DNA of 64,000 bases from Metabacillus sp. KUDC1714 (lineage in GTDB: Bacteria; Bacillota; Bacilli; Bacillales; Bacillaceae): positions 2,152,501 through 2,216,500 of the forward strand of contig NZ_CP055263.1 in NCBI RefSeq assembly GCF_014217835.1, in the 5' to 3' direction. Below are positions 18,429 through 30,783 of the stretch, in pieces (the first letter of the stretch is position 1; every line of letters begins with the position of its first letter). The notes under the pieces were generated by a model. That model searched no databases and was not told where the DNA came from. It saw only the letters and a list, made by a program, of their open reading frames with translations. A program made the translations under genes and the position numbers.

Positions 18429-20342
18429 ATGGAAACGGTTAGATTAACAACAGCGCAAGCTTTAATCAAGTTTTTGAATCAACAATATGTTCATATTGAT
18501 GGCGATGAATTTCCTTTTGTCGAAGGTATTTTTAATATCTTTGGCCATGGAAATGTATTGGGCTTTGGCCAGGCACTTGAACAAGATCCAGGTCATTTGA
18601 AGATTATTCAAGGGAAAAATGAACAAGGAATGGCACATGCGGCGATCGCTTATAGTAAACAAATGCTACGTAAAAAAATATATGCCGTTACAACTTCAAG
18701 TGGTCCTGGCTCAGCCAACCTGGTAACTGCAGCAGGTACAGCCCTTGCTAATAACATTCCTGTATTATTGTTGCCTGCAGACACTTATGCTACACGCCAA
18801 CCTGATCCAGTCTTGCAACAAGTCGAACAAGAACACAGCATTGCAATAACAACAAATGATGCACTTAAACCGTTGTCGCGATATTGGGATCGTATCACTC
18901 GTCCTGAGCAATTAATGTCAAGCTTAATTCGCGCATTCGAAGTGATGACAGATCCAGCAAAGGCAGGTCCTGCAACGGTTTGTATTTCACAGGATGTTGA
19001 AGGTGAAGCATTTGATTATGATGTAAAATTCTTTGAAAAACGAGTTCATTACATCGATCGTAAGTTACCAACTGAACGTGAATTAAATGGTGCAACAGAG
19101 CTAATCAAGGCTAGTAAAAAGCCGTTAATTGTTGTTGGTGGTGGCGTAAAGTATTCTGAGGCACGGGAATCTTTAATAGAATTTTCTGAGAGATATAATA
19201 TTCCATTGGTAGAAACGCAAGCAGGTAAATCAGCTGTAGAATCCTCATTTATAAATAATCTAGGCGGACTAGGTATTACAGGCACTCAAGCGGCCAATAA
19301 AGCAGCCTTACAGGCAGATCTAATTATTGGTGTTGGTACAAGGTTTACAGATTTCGCAACGGCTTCTAAAACACTATTTAACTTTGAAACAACAAAATTC
19401 TTGAACATTAATGTTAGTCGGATGCAAGCGTATAAATTAGATGCATTCCCAGTTGTTGCTGATGCTAGAACAACTTTTGAAGCGTTAATTCCAATGTTAG
19501 AGGGATATACGAGTGAGTTTGGCGATTTGATCACTGAATTAAAAGAGGAATGGTTAATAGAACGTGATCGCTTAAGTAAAGTGACATTTAATAGAGAGAA
19601 TTTTGATCCTGAAATTAAAAATCACTTCTCACAAGAAAAATTAAATGAATATGCAGATGCTTTAAATACGGAGCTAGCACAAACGACAGCATTGTTAGCA
19701 ATTAATGACACGATTGAACCTGATAGTATCATTATTTGTGCGGCTGGATCTCTTCCAGGAGATTTACAACGTTTATGGCATTCAGAAGTTCCAAATACGT
19801 ACCATCTTGAGTATGGTTATTCATGTATGGGGTATGAAGTTTCAGGTACCTTGGGGTTGAAATTAGCTGATCCGACAAAAGAAGTGTACACAATAGTAGG
19901 TGACGGAAGTTTCCTTATGCTTCATTCGGAATTTATTACAGCTATTCAATACAATAAAAAAATTAATGTGCTTCTTTTCGATAACTCGGGATATGGCTGT
20001 ATTAATAATTTACAAATGGATTCTGGTAATGGTAGCTTCAATTGCGAATTCAGAACAGATGACAATCAAATTATGAATATTGATTATGCAAAAGTTGCGG
20101 AAGGATATGGCGCTAAAGCATATCGTGCAAATACTGTAGAAGAATTAAAAACTGCTTTAGAAGATGCGAAGAACCAAGATCGATCAACTTTAATTGAAAT
20201 GAAAGTGCTCCCAAAGACAATGACAGATGGATATGATGGTAGTTGGTGGAATTTAGGATTCCCAGAGGTGTCTAATCAAGAAGGAGTCCAAAAGACTTTT
20301 GAACTAAAACAACAAAAGTTAAAAAATGCAAAGCAATACTAA
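18429..20342 (+). CDS. iolD: THcHDO hydrolase IolD (ThDP-dependent)
   Basis: The enzyme hydrolyses 3D-(3,5/4)-trihydroxycyclohexane-1,2-dione to 5-deoxy-glucuronate, the ring-opening step. The 637-residue protein has the acetolactate-synthase-like three-domain fold: an N-terminal ThDP pyrimidine domain (QGKNEQGMAHAA with the conserved Glu), a central domain, and a C-terminal diphosphate domain with VGDGSF...NN (IVGDGSFLMLHSEF, LLFDNSGYGCINN). It starts 11 bp after iolC. Confidence 0.96.
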   Translation: METVRLTTAQALIKFLNQQYVHIDGDEFPFVEGIFNIFGHGNVLGFGQALEQDPGHLKIIQGKNEQGMAHAAIAYSKQMLRKKIYAVTTSSGPGSANLVTAAGTALANNIPVLLLPADTYATRQPDPVLQQVEQEHSIAITTNDALKPLSRYWDRITRPEQLMSSLIRAFEVMTDPAKAGPATVCISQDVEGEAFDYDVKFFEKRVHYIDRKLPTERELNGATELIKASKKPLIVVGGGVKYSEARESLIEFSERYNIPLVETQAGKSAVESSFINNLGGLGITGTQAANKAALQADLIIGVGTRFTDFATASKTLFNFETTKFLNINVSRMQAYKLDAFPVVADARTTFEALIPMLEGYTSEFGDLITELKEEWLIERDRLSKVTFNRENFDPEIKNHFSQEKLNEYADALNTELAQTTALLAINDTIEPDSIIICAAGSLPGDLQRLWHSEVPNTYHLEYGYSCMGYEVSGTLGLKLADPTKEVYTIVGDGSFLMLHSEFITAIQYNKKINVLLFDNSGYGCINNLQMDSGNGSFNCEFRTDDNQIMNIDYAKVAEGYGAKAYRANTVEELKTALEDAKNQDRSTLIEMKVLPKTMTDGYDGSWWNLGFPEVSNQEGVQKTFELKQQKLKNAKQY

Positions 20343-20357
20343 TAGGGGTGAATAGTT

Positions 20358-22338
<1,981 letters not shown>

Positions 22339-22377
22339 ATACTAAATTATTTATCAAATCTAAGGAGGGGCATAACT

Positions 22378-23229
22378 ATGAAATTATGTTTTAATGAAGC
22401 TACTACATTAGAAAATTCTAATCTTGCAAAGGACTTAGAATTTTGTGAGAAACACGGTTATGATTATATTGAAATCCGTACGATGGACAAATTGCCAGAG
22501 TACTTAAAAGATCACTCAATTGATGATTTGGCTAATTATTTTCAAACAAATCATATTAAGCCTTTAGCTTTAAACGCCTTAGTTTTCTTCAATAATCGTG
22601 ATGAAGCAGGATATAAGAATATTATTAATGAATATAAGGATATGTTGGAGGTTGCTAAAAAGATAGGAGCTCAATATATTGTAGCGGTGCCATTAGTTAC
22701 CGAAGAAAAGATCTTGAAAAAAGATATAAAAAATAGTTGTGTTGAAGTGTTAAAAGAGCTTTCTGATCTTGCCGAACCATATGGAGTTAAAATAGCATTG
22801 GAATTCGTTGGTCATCCACAATGTACAGTTAATACATTCGGGCAAGCGTACGATATTGTTGAGGCTGTAAATCGTGAAAATGTTGGAGTAGTTTTTGATT
22901 GCTTCCATTTCCATGCGATGGGATCTGATTTTGCCGATCTTAATAAAGCTGATATCTCTAAAATTTTTATTTTGCATATTGATGATACTGAAGATTTTCC
23001 AATTGGCTTCTTAACTGATGAAGATAGAGTGTGGCCTGGTTTAGGTGCAATTGATTTAGATCGTATGCTTTCAATATTGAAAGAAAAAGGGTATTCAGGA
23101 GCTGTTTCAGTTGAAATATTCAGACCAGAATATTATAAGTTAGGCGCTGAAGAAGCAATTAAAACTGCTAAAGAAACAACACTTGAAGTTGTTTCAAAGC
23201 ATTATGATCTAGGGATAGCTGCCAAATAA
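22378..23229 (+). CDS. iolI: 2-keto-myo-inositol isomerase IolI
   Basis: This TIM-barrel isomerase interconverts inososes, letting D-chiro-inositol enter the pathway. The 283-residue protein starts MKLCFNEATTLENSNL like the structurally known B. subtilis IolI. All four divalent-metal ligands sit at the same numbers: Glu142, Asp174, His200 and Glu246. It lies between iolG and iolJ, with iolF and iolH absent from this position. Confidence 0.92.
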   Translation: MKLCFNEATTLENSNLAKDLEFCEKHGYDYIEIRTMDKLPEYLKDHSIDDLANYFQTNHIKPLALNALVFFNNRDEAGYKNIINEYKDMLEVAKKIGAQYIVAVPLVTEEKILKKDIKNSCVEVLKELSDLAEPYGVKIALEFVGHPQCTVNTFGQAYDIVEAVNRENVGVVFDCFHFHAMGSDFADLNKADISKIFILHIDDTEDFPIGFLTDEDRVWPGLGAIDLDRMLSILKEKGYSGAVSVEIFRPEYYKLGAEEAIKTAKETTLEVVSKHYDLGIAAK

Positions 23230-23300
23230 ATATCTTTCAATTAGATGGTTGCTAAAATTACGCTATCAATAGGATTTTTGTAAGAAGAGAGGTGATCAAC

Positions 23301-24182
23301 GTGACATTAGTCTCTATGAAAGAAATGCTTCTGAAAGCAAAAGAAGGTAAATATGCTGTAGGACAATTTAACATAAATAGCTTACAGTGGGCACAAGCAA
23401 TCTTACAAGCTGCTGAAGAAGAAGGTGCACCTGTTATTGTTGCGGCTTCTGATAGACTTATTGATTACCTAGGTGGGTTTAAAACAATTGCTGCAATGGT
23501 AAAAGCACTTATGGAAGAAATGTCTATTACAGTTCCAGTTGCTTTACATTTAGATCATGGAATGAGCTTTGATAGATGTAAGCAGGCAATAGATGCTGGA
23601 TTTACGTCAGTTATGATCGATGGATCCCATTACTCTATTGACGAGAATATTGCAATGACCAAACAAGTTGTTGATTATGCTCTTACTAAGCAAGTATCTG
23701 TTGAAGCAGAGGTAGGCACTGTGGGTGGTATCGAAGATGGACTTGTAGGTGGAGTGAAATATGCAAATCCTAAAGAGTGTTTGCGTATCGTTGAAGAAGC
23801 GGGAATAGACGCATTAGCGGCAGCGCTTGGATCTGTTCATGGGCCATATCAAGGTGAACCAAAGCTTGGCTTCGATGAAATGAAGCAGATTTCAGAATGG
23901 ACAGGTATCCCTCTAGTTCTTCACGGAGGTTCTGGTATACCCTCTTATCAAATAAATCGAGCAATTGAATTAGGTCACGCTAAAATCAATGTTAACACTG
24001 AATGCTTACAAGCGTGGACGCAAGCTGTTCGGGATAGATTGAGTAATGATAGCGAAGTTTATGATCATCGGGCGATAACAACACCTGGAAAAGAAGCGAT
24101 TATCGCAACAGTCAAAGGTAAAATTAGCGAATTTAATGCAACGAATAAAGCAAAAGAATTTAGTGTGAGTAATAAAGGGTAA
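23301..24182 (+). CDS. iolJ: DKGP aldolase IolJ (class II)
   Basis: The enzyme cleaves 2-deoxy-5-keto-D-gluconate 6-phosphate into dihydroxyacetone phosphate and malonic semialdehyde. This class II FBP-aldolase-like protein shows the zinc/catalytic segments [14 protein letters not shown] and LHGGSGIP. The GTG at 23301 is preferred: [10 protein letters not shown] matches the B. subtilis N-terminus and an AGAGAGG site precedes it, while the GTG at 23292 overlaps that site. Length 293 residues. Last gene of the catabolic operon. Confidence 0.93.
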   Translation: MTLVSMKEMLLKAKEGKYAVGQFNINSLQWAQAILQAAEEEGAPVIVAASDRLIDYLGGFKTIAAMVKALMEEMSITVPVALHLDHGMSFDRCKQAIDAGFTSVMIDGSHYSIDENIAMTKQVVDYALTKQVSVEAEVGTVGGIEDGLVGGVKYANPKECLRIVEEAGIDALAAALGSVHGPYQGEPKLGFDEMKQISEWTGIPLVLHGGSGIPSYQINRAIELGHAKINVNTECLQAWTQAVRDRLSNDSEVYDHRAITTPGKEAIIATVKGKISEFNATNKAKEFSVSNKG

Positions 24183-24189
24183 AATAGGG

Positions 24190-24225
24190 GCTATCTTATT
24201 TATGAATAAGATAGCTCTTTGCTTT
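24190..24225 (+). terminator. Hairpin after iolJ
   Basis: GCTATCTTATT pairs perfectly with AATAAGATAGC around TATG, followed by the interrupted T-tract TCTTTGCTTT. It probably gives partial termination before the first lacI-type gene. Confidence 0.65.
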
Positions 24226-24346
24226 GCGAAAGTCTTATAAAATAGTATAATTGGTATGAAAACGATTTAGTTTTACTTTTTTTACAGGTTAGATTGTTAT
24301 CTTTCCACTACATCGTTTTTTAGTAAAGGTGAGTGAATAGAAGATT

Positions 24347-25366
24347 ATGAAAATGAGCGATGTGGCAAAATTAGCAAATGTATCGCCTGCAACAGTATCT
24401 AGAGTCCTTAGTAATCCAGAATTAGTGAGTAAGGAAACGAGACAAAAGGTCTTAGATGTCATAAATGAAGTCAATTACAAACCCCATATTGTTGCGAGAC
24501 AATTTAGAACGAAGGAAACGAAAATTATCCTTGTTGTTGTCCCAGATATCACAAGCGCTTTCTTTTCAAAGGTGCTGCGTGGGATTGAACATGTAGCCGT
24601 TAACAATGGATATCAGGTAATTTTAGGGGATACAGAAAATGATATTGAAAGAGAAAAGGAATATATTAATTTATTGCTTCAAAAGCAAGCAGATGGGATG
24701 GTTCTCTTAACAGCTAGACTTAATAAAACTAACCTAGAAGAGATTTCTGAACATTTTCCAATGGTGCTTGCTTGTGAGTACATGGATGGATTAAATGTTC
24801 CGACAGTATCAATAGATAATATTAGTAGTGCAAGAAAGGCGACCGAACATTTAATTAAGCTAGGTCATACGAAAATTGCACATATTACGGGTCCAATTAA
24901 TGTTATATTGAGCCGAGATCGGATGAGGGGTTATCAGCAAGCGATGATGAGCCATGAATTAGATATTGACTCAGCATACATTCAAGAAGGAGATTTTAGT
25001 TTTGAATCAGGTTATAATCAAACACTAAAATTATTAGCATTAGAAAACCCACCAACTGCAGTTTTTGCTTTTAATGATGAGATGGCCATGGGAGCAATTA
25101 AAGCTGCGAAGGATAGTGGTCTGAAAGCTCCAGAGGATTTAGCTGTGGTGGGCTTTGATAATGTTAAAATGTCATCTGTAATAGAACCTAATTTAACCAC
25201 GATTAACCAGCCTAAATATGAAATAGGCAAAAAGGCAATGGAGTTATTGCTGAAATTAATAAATGGGGAATCTATAAATAAGAAAAAGTTTGTCATGAAG
25301 GATGAATTGATCATAAGGGAATCCTGTGGCTCTAATCCTGATTTGAAGGAACAAACAAAAATGTAG
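24347..25366 (+). CDS. LacI-family transcriptional regulator, copy 1
   Basis: The 339-residue protein has the N-terminal HTH VAKLANVSPATVSRVLS (residues 5-21) and a periplasmic-binding-like effector domain with VVPDITSAFFSKVLRGIE and FNDEMAMGAI. It is about 93% identical to the next gene over the first ~325 residues (24 differences counted by eye). The DNA-reading helix is identical in both. It lies directly downstream of the iol operon and before iolA, so control of inositol genes is likely. A GTG-initiated five-codon frame ends in a TGA overlapping the ATG. Confidence 0.9.
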   Translation: MKMSDVAKLANVSPATVSRVLSNPELVSKETRQKVLDVINEVNYKPHIVARQFRTKETKIILVVVPDITSAFFSKVLRGIEHVAVNNGYQVILGDTENDIEREKEYINLLLQKQADGMVLLTARLNKTNLEEISEHFPMVLACEYMDGLNVPTVSIDNISSARKATEHLIKLGHTKIAHITGPINVILSRDRMRGYQQAMMSHELDIDSAYIQEGDFSFESGYNQTLKLLALENPPTAVFAFNDEMAMGAIKAAKDSGLKAPEDLAVVGFDNVKMSSVIEPNLTTINQPKYEIGKKAMELLLKLINGESINKKKFVMKDELIIRESCGSNPDLKEQTKM

Positions 25367-25546
25367 GCCATGAGATGTTGAAGCAGTATGTGTTTCTTCT
25401 GCCTCATGGTTTATTCCTTTTTTTTTTGGCCTTTTAAAAGTAATCGTTTACAATAAATTGTGTATCAATTAAAATTAATAATGACGATACATAATATTTG
25501 TTACTCTTATATTAGTATATAGATGCAGACAAAATGCGCCAATAAA

Positions 25547-25560
25547 TGAAATCGTTTACA
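25547..25560 (+). promoter_or_regulatory. cre/operator site between the two lacI genes
   Basis: TGAAATCGTTTACA fits the CcpA consensus TGWAANCGNTNWCA exactly. A weaker relative lies at 25439-25452 (AGTAATCGTTTACA). The left half (TGAAATCG) equals that of the palindromes near iolB and iolA, so it may also be an autoregulatory LacI site. Confidence 0.6.
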
Positions 25561-25603
25561 GTGCTGTTTGTATACATTTAATGAAGGTGGGCGATATGAA
25601 AAT

Positions 25604-26626
25604 ATGAAAATGAGTGATGTGGCAAAATTAGCAAATGTATCGCCAGCAACAGTTTCAAGAGTCCTTTCTCATCCAGAGCTCGTAAGTACTGAAACAAGAC
25701 AAAAGGTCTTGGATGTCATTAATCAAGTGAATTACAAGCCCCATATTGTTGCGAGACAATTTAGAACAAAGGAAACAAAGATCATTCTAGTTGTTGTTCC
25801 AGATATCACAAGTGCATTCTTTTCAAAAGTACTGCGTGGGATCGAGCATGTAGCTGTTAACCATGGATATCAGGTTATATTAGGCGATACTGAAAATGAT
25901 ATTGAAAGAGAAAAGGAGTATATTAATTTATTGCTACAAAAGCAAGCAGACGGAATGGTTCTTTTAACAGCAAGACTTAATAAAGCAAACTTAGAGGAGA
26001 TATCAAATCATTTTCCAATGGTACTTGCATGTGAATACATTGATGGTTTAAATATTCCTACTGTATCAATTGATAACATTAGTAGTGCAAGAAAAGCAAC
26101 CGAACATTTAATTAAACTTGGTCATACGAAAATTGCGCATATTACAGGTACTATAAATGTGATATTAAGCAGAGATCGAATGAGAGGGTATCAACAAGCG
26201 ATGATGAGCCATGATTTAGATATCGACTCAGCATACATCCAGGAAGGTGATTTTAGCTTTGAATCAGGCTATAATCAGATGTTAAAATTATTAGCACTCG
26301 AAAACCCGCCAACAGCGGTTTTTGCCTTTAACGATGATATGGCAATGGGAGCAATTAAGGCTGTGAAAGACAGTGGTTTGAATGTTCCGAAGGATCTAGC
26401 GGTGGTGGGCTTTGACAATATTAAAATGTCATCTGTCCATGAGCCTAACTTAACAACAATAGACCAACCCAAATACGAAATTGGTAAGAAGGCAATGGAG
26501 ATGCTGATTAAATTAATAAATAAGGAATCTATTCATAAGAAAAAGATTGTCATGAAGGATGAATTAATCATTAGAGAGTCCTGTAGTTCTGAATCAAAAG
26601 TTAGAGAATCGTTAGAGGTCATATAA
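25604..26626 (+). CDS. LacI-family transcriptional regulator, copy 2
   Basis: The 340-residue near-twin of the preceding gene has an identical HTH helix, a conserved effector core and a divergent C-terminal tail of about 15 residues. Substitutions in the effector domain include P-to-T, A-to-V and E-to-K changes, so ligand response may differ. The ATG at 25604 is chosen because it aligns with copy 1. A three-codon frame (ATG AAA ATA TGA) at 25596 lies closer to the GGTGG site and overlaps this start. Confidence 0.9.
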   Translation: MKMSDVAKLANVSPATVSRVLSHPELVSTETRQKVLDVINQVNYKPHIVARQFRTKETKIILVVVPDITSAFFSKVLRGIEHVAVNHGYQVILGDTENDIEREKEYINLLLQKQADGMVLLTARLNKANLEEISNHFPMVLACEYIDGLNIPTVSIDNISSARKATEHLIKLGHTKIAHITGTINVILSRDRMRGYQQAMMSHDLDIDSAYIQEGDFSFESGYNQMLKLLALENPPTAVFAFNDDMAMGAIKAVKDSGLNVPKDLAVVGFDNIKMSSVHEPNLTTIDQPKYEIGKKAMEMLIKLINKESIHKKKIVMKDELIIRESCSSESKVRESLEVI

Positions 26627-26691
26627 TACTATCCGATTGCTGATAGACGTTTACTAATTGAACTAAAAGTGAATCAACGCATAATTTTAAT

Positions 26692-26705
26692 TGAAATCGA
26701 TTTCT
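26692..26705 (+). promoter_or_regulatory. Operator-like palindrome downstream of lacI copy 2
   Basis: TGAAATCGATTTCT is one base from the perfect palindrome. It lies about 200 bp upstream of the candidate iolA promoter and about 265 bp from the perfect copy at 26958, a spacing that could allow looping. Confidence 0.5.
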
Positions 26706-26894
26706 GCTTTATTAATTAGAGAATCAAAAGGAATAGACCATTTACTTTAGTAAATCATCAAATTGAAATGAACCCTATTTTGGTTGTAAACTGTATGATC
26801 AACCACTAAGAAAATGTATGGTTCATCTCGGTTTCTTGCTACATTCTAAAAAAAAAATTAAAAAGTTATAAAAGGAAAAAATAATAAAAAAGCG

Positions 26895-26923
26895 TTTACA
26901 AAAGTAAATTGATGAGATAAAAT
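26895..26923 (+). promoter_or_regulatory. Promoter of iolA
   Basis: TTTACA (26895-26900), 17 bp, TAAAAT (26918-26923). AGCGTTTACA overlaps the -35 like the right half of a cre site. The surrounding ~490 bp from 26627 to 27119 contain no supported gene. Confidence 0.65.
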
Positions 26924-26957
26924 GGGTCTTGTAAGTAAGAAAAAAATTCTTTTTAAC

Positions 26958-26971
26958 TGAAATCGATTTCA
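26958..26971 (+). promoter_or_regulatory. Perfect operator palindrome before iolA
   Basis: TGAAATCGATTTCA, identical to 16497-16510, starts about 28 bp downstream of the expected iolA transcript start. It fits both the cre consensus and a symmetric LacI-family operator. Confidence 0.7.
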
Positions 26972-27119
26972 TTAAATCGTCAAACATTGTATTGCGTGAG
27001 TTATGATCTACCTCGTTGTCATTTGTATAAGTTAAGTAGAATAATAACTTATATAAATGGCAGAATTAATGAGGGTAGCATGTAGTAATAGAAATTAAAA
27101 AATGAGAGGAGTCATTATT

Positions 27120-28580
27120 ATGTCAAACACAGTGACAGTACAAAACCTAAAAAACTATATCGGTGGTCAATGGGTAGAATCAACATCTGGAAAAACAGAG
27201 GTAGTTCCAAATCCAGCAACGGGTGAAACACTAGCACATGTACCTCTTTCAAGCCGTGAAGATGTAGATAGAGCGGTAGAAGTGGCATCAGAAGCATTCA
27301 AGACTTGGAGTAAAACTGCAGTTCCTCGCAGAGCACGTATTCTATTTAAATACCAACAATTACTGGTAGAAAATTGGGACGAACTTGCTCGCTTAGTAAC
27401 AATTGAAAATGGAAAAAGTTATAACGAAGCATACGGGGAAGTTTTACGTGGGATTGAATGTGTTGAGTTTGCAGCAGGAGCGCCTACACTAATGATGGGA
27501 AAACAGCTTCCAGATATCGCGACAAATGTAGAGTCTGGGATGTACCGCTATCCAGTTGGAGTAGTAGGCGGAATCACACCTTTTAACTTCCCGATGATGG
27601 TACCATGCTGGATGTTCCCATTAGCAATTGTTTGTGGAAATACGTTTGTGCTTAAGCCATCAGAGCGTACGCCTTTGCTCGCGAATCGCCTAGCTGAATT
27701 GTTTACAGAAGCTGGACTACCTGAAGGTGTTTTAAACATTGTACATGGTGCACATGATGTAGTTAATGGCTTGCTTGAACATCCTAAAGTGAAAGCAATC
27801 TCATTTGTAGGTTCTCAGCCAGTTGCTGAATATGTGTATAAAACTGCTTCAAATTATGGTAAGCGCGTTCAAGCTCTAGCTGGAGCAAAAAACCACTCTA
27901 TCGTTATGCCTGATGCGGATCTAGATGGGGCTGTTAACCAAATTGTCAGCGCAGCTTATGGATCAGCAGGTGAAAGATGTATGGCGGCAGCAGTTGTTGT
28001 TACTGTTGGAGAAGTAGCGGAACCATTCATGGAGAAGTTAGTTGAAGCTGTAGATAACATTACAATTGGGAATGGAATGGATGAAGGTGTATTCCTGGGT
28101 CCTGTCATTCGTGATTCTCATAAGGACAAAACAGAAAAATACATTGAAATTGGTGAAAAAGAAGGTGCTACATTAGTACGTGATGGACGTAAAGCTGCAG
28201 CAGCTGCTGGTAATGGATATTTTGTCGGACCAACGATTTTCGATCATGTCAAAACAGAAATGACAATTTGGAAAGAAGAAATCTTTGCTCCAGTACTATC
28301 AGTTGTTCGAGTAAATTCACTTGATGAAGCGATTGCTTTAACAAATGAATCAGACTTTGCGAACGGGGCATGTATTTATACAGCAAGCGGAAGTAATGTT
28401 CGTAAGTTCAGAGAAGATATCGACGCAGGTATGCTCGGCGTTAATTTAGGAGTTCCAGCTCCTATGGCATTCTTCCCATTCTCTGGCTGGAAAAAATCAT
28501 TCTATGGTGATCTTCATGCTAATGGTACAGATGGAGTTGAGTTCTATACACGCAAGAAAATGGTAACCGCTCGTTGGTAA
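27120..28580 (+). CDS. iolA: Methylmalonate-semialdehyde dehydrogenase IolA/MmsA
   Basis: This CoA-acylating aldehyde dehydrogenase turns malonic semialdehyde from IolJ into acetyl-CoA and CO2. The 486-residue protein has the MMSDH signatures [21 protein letters not shown] and the catalytic Cys in [11 protein letters not shown]. The ATG at 27120 follows GAGAGGA; B. subtilis IolA is of equal length. It is separated from the main operon by the two regulators and has its own promoter. Confidence 0.95.
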   Translation: MSNTVTVQNLKNYIGGQWVESTSGKTEVVPNPATGETLAHVPLSSREDVDRAVEVASEAFKTWSKTAVPRRARILFKYQQLLVENWDELARLVTIENGKSYNEAYGEVLRGIECVEFAAGAPTLMMGKQLPDIATNVESGMYRYPVGVVGGITPFNFPMMVPCWMFPLAIVCGNTFVLKPSERTPLLANRLAELFTEAGLPEGVLNIVHGAHDVVNGLLEHPKVKAISFVGSQPVAEYVYKTASNYGKRVQALAGAKNHSIVMPDADLDGAVNQIVSAAYGSAGERCMAAAVVVTVGEVAEPFMEKLVEAVDNITIGNGMDEGVFLGPVIRDSHKDKTEKYIEIGEKEGATLVRDGRKAAAAAGNGYFVGPTIFDHVKTEMTIWKEEIFAPVLSVVRVNSLDEAIALTNESDFANGACIYTASGSNVRKFREDIDAGMLGVNLGVPAPMAFFPFSGWKKSFYGDLHANGTDGVEFYTRKKMVTARW

Positions 28581-28588
28581 TTTCTCTG

Positions 28589-28625
28589 AAGGTACCTAGG
28601 CTTAAAAACCTGGTACCTTTCTTTT
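28589..28625 (+). terminator. Terminator after iolA
   Basis: AAGGTACC-T-AGG pairs with CCT-GGTACCTT with a single bulge, followed by TCTTTT. Confidence 0.75.
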
Positions 28626-28646
28626 AAGAAAACATGGAGTGATAAT

Positions 28647-29843
28647 TTGAGTTCTCTTTATTCTGTTAAAGATAAATATATTTTTTTAATTGTTTCTTTT
28701 GCGCTTTGGTTCTCGCATTTTATTTACCTTCCTATTTTGACTCCTTATATAGAAACGATGGGAGGTAAATATATATTTATAGGAATTGTTTTGAGTAGCT
28801 ATGGACTTATGCAATTTTTATTTAGACTTCCCATTGGGATTTATTCTGATCTTTTTAGATTAAGAAGGCCGTTTATAGTAGCAGGGATGCTGATAAGTAC
28901 AACTAGTTGTTTAGTATTTGCATTAACAGATAGCTTAGGATGGGTACTTATAGCCCGTTCTCTCGCAGGTATTGCAGCAGCAACATGGGTTGTGTTTACT
29001 GTATTATATTCTAGTTATTTTGTTGATCGTGAAGTTCATCGAGCAATGAGCAGCATTTCCTTTGTTGTTGTTTTAGCGCAACTCATCGGTATGAGCCTAA
29101 GCGGTATTATTGTAAATGAATGGGGATGGCGTGCTCCATTCTGGGTAGGTGGAATTACTAGTGTTATGGCTGCCATACTTTCTCTCTTTATTTATGAGAA
29201 CAAAGAAGTGAATGCGAGCGTGCCAGTAAAAGTTAAAGACCTTACATCGGTCATAAAAGAACCAATGCTTATAAAAGTTTCTTTGTTGTCTATTTTGGCC
29301 CACAGTATTATTTTTACTACGATGTTTGGTTTCATTCCCGCCTATGCCTTAAAGATTGGTATTCACGCTAGTGATATTAGTTTGATTGTGTTTTCATTTA
29401 TGATTCCACATGCTATAGCGACACTATTTATGGGGAAAGTTATTGTACCGCTGTTAGGTAAATGGAAGTCCTTAAATATTGCTTTTCTTGCATCAGCATT
29501 TTTTACGCTTATAACACCTTTTATGGAATCAAAAGGATTGCTAATGATCATTCAAGGCTTTAATGGATTTTCTCTCGGAATACTATTTCCACTCCTGTTA
29601 GGATTAGCAATTGAATCAATTTCACATAAAAAAAGAGCAACTGCTATGGGTGTATATCAAGCGTTATATGCACTTGGTATGTTTTCAGGACCTTTTATAG
29701 CAGGTGTTTTAAATTCAGGTTTTGGAATTACTTCAGGGTTTTACTTTACTGGTATATTAGGATTAATAGCCAGCATTTTAATTATTACTTGGAGTAGAAA
29801 AGAAGCTATTGCGCTTAAAGAGCATCGCAGTATTAGTAGTTGA
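28647..29843 (+). CDS. MFS transporter
   Basis: This 398-residue, 12-helix major-facilitator protein has the motif RLPIGIYSDLFRLRRP after helix 2. It starts at a TTG preceded by GGAGTGAT. It is not of the IolT sugar-porter type and lacks its PESPRWL and PETKG motifs. Its position between iolA and the IolH-like gene suggests transport of an inositol relative or a pathway product, but the substrate cannot be read from sequence. Confidence 0.82.
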   Translation: MSSLYSVKDKYIFLIVSFALWFSHFIYLPILTPYIETMGGKYIFIGIVLSSYGLMQFLFRLPIGIYSDLFRLRRPFIVAGMLISTTSCLVFALTDSLGWVLIARSLAGIAAATWVVFTVLYSSYFVDREVHRAMSSISFVVVLAQLIGMSLSGIIVNEWGWRAPFWVGGITSVMAAILSLFIYENKEVNASVPVKVKDLTSVIKEPMLIKVSLLSILAHSIIFTTMFGFIPAYALKIGIHASDISLIVFSFMIPHAIATLFMGKVIVPLLGKWKSLNIAFLASAFFTLITPFMESKGLLMIIQGFNGFSLGILFPLLLGLAIESISHKKRATAMGVYQALYALGMFSGPFIAGVLNSGFGITSGFYFTGILGLIASILIITWSRKEAIALKEHRSISS

Positions 29844-29898
29844 ATCCATATATAACTTGTAAATTTAATAGGAACATTGAAAAAAGGAGATGTTTAAA

Positions 29899-30780
29899 TT
29901 GCGTTTAGCATATGATCCGTCACATTATCGTGATAATACAAATTTAAAAGATACGATCGATGCAGTTGCTAGATTAGGGTATGAATATGTAGAGTTTTCA
30001 CCGCGTAAAGATTTTATTTGGTTTTATGAATATCCAAAGGTTGATAAGCAGCTGATAAAAGATTTAAAAAGATATTGTTTAGATGCCGGAGTTAAAATCT
30101 CTTCTGTACTACCAGTTCAACAATGGTCTTCACCCATTGAAGATGAACGTCAAGCTGCAGTGCGGAATTGGAAGCGTTGTATTGAAATCACTTCTGAATT
30201 AGGAGTAGATTTAATGAACAGCGAATTTGCTGGCGACAAAAGCCGTCCGGTTGAAAGTGAAGCTGCTTTTGTTAAATCTATGGAAGAGCTAATGCCACTT
30301 TTTGAAAAAGAGGGTATTAAACTTAATTTACAATCGCATCCTAACGATTTTATTGAGTTGAATACAGAAGCCATTAGAATGATTCGTGCACTAGATAAAG
30401 ATTGGATCAAGTTGGTATATTCTGTTGCACATGCTTTCTTTTATGATGATGGTGTTGGCGATGTAGAGAAACATTTGGAAGAAGCGGGAGATTTACTTGC
30501 TCATGTTCTAATTGCTGATACTCTTAATCATAAAGCAGCATTTGGATTACGATATATTGTTAATCCTCCTAATGCAAACGTAACTATTCACCAGCATTTG
30601 AACCCTGGTGAAGGGGAAGTAAACTTTGAAGCATTATATCGGAAATTAAGAGAAATGAAATTTGACGGAATTTTAACAAATTCAGTATTCGCTTATCCTG
30701 ATAAATCAGAATGGTCTAATGAAGTAACACTGAAATCCATTAGAGAGGGATTAAAAATTAAAGAGGGATTAAATATTTAA
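29899..30780 (+). CDS. iolH: IolH-like sugar-phosphate isomerase/epimerase (TIM barrel)
   Basis: The 293-residue AP-endonuclease-2-type TIM-barrel protein opens [13 protein letters not shown] and contains [29 protein letters not shown] and [11 protein letters not shown]. This resembles B. subtilis IolH as remembered; IolH has no firmly known reaction. The start is taken as the TTG at 29899, nine bases after GGAG; the in-frame ATG at 29890 touches the ribosome site. Inosose isomerase or epimerase is a reasonable guess. Confidence 0.68.
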   Translation: MRLAYDPSHYRDNTNLKDTIDAVARLGYEYVEFSPRKDFIWFYEYPKVDKQLIKDLKRYCLDAGVKISSVLPVQQWSSPIEDERQAAVRNWKRCIEITSELGVDLMNSEFAGDKSRPVESEAAFVKSMEELMPLFEKEGIKLNLQSHPNDFIELNTEAIRMIRALDKDWIKLVYSVAHAFFYDDGVGDVEKHLEEAGDLLAHVLIADTLNHKAAFGLRYIVNPPNANVTIHQHLNPGEGEVNFEALYRKLREMKFDGILTNSVFAYPDKSEWSNEVTLKSIREGLKIKEGLNI

Positions 30781-30783
30781 TAC

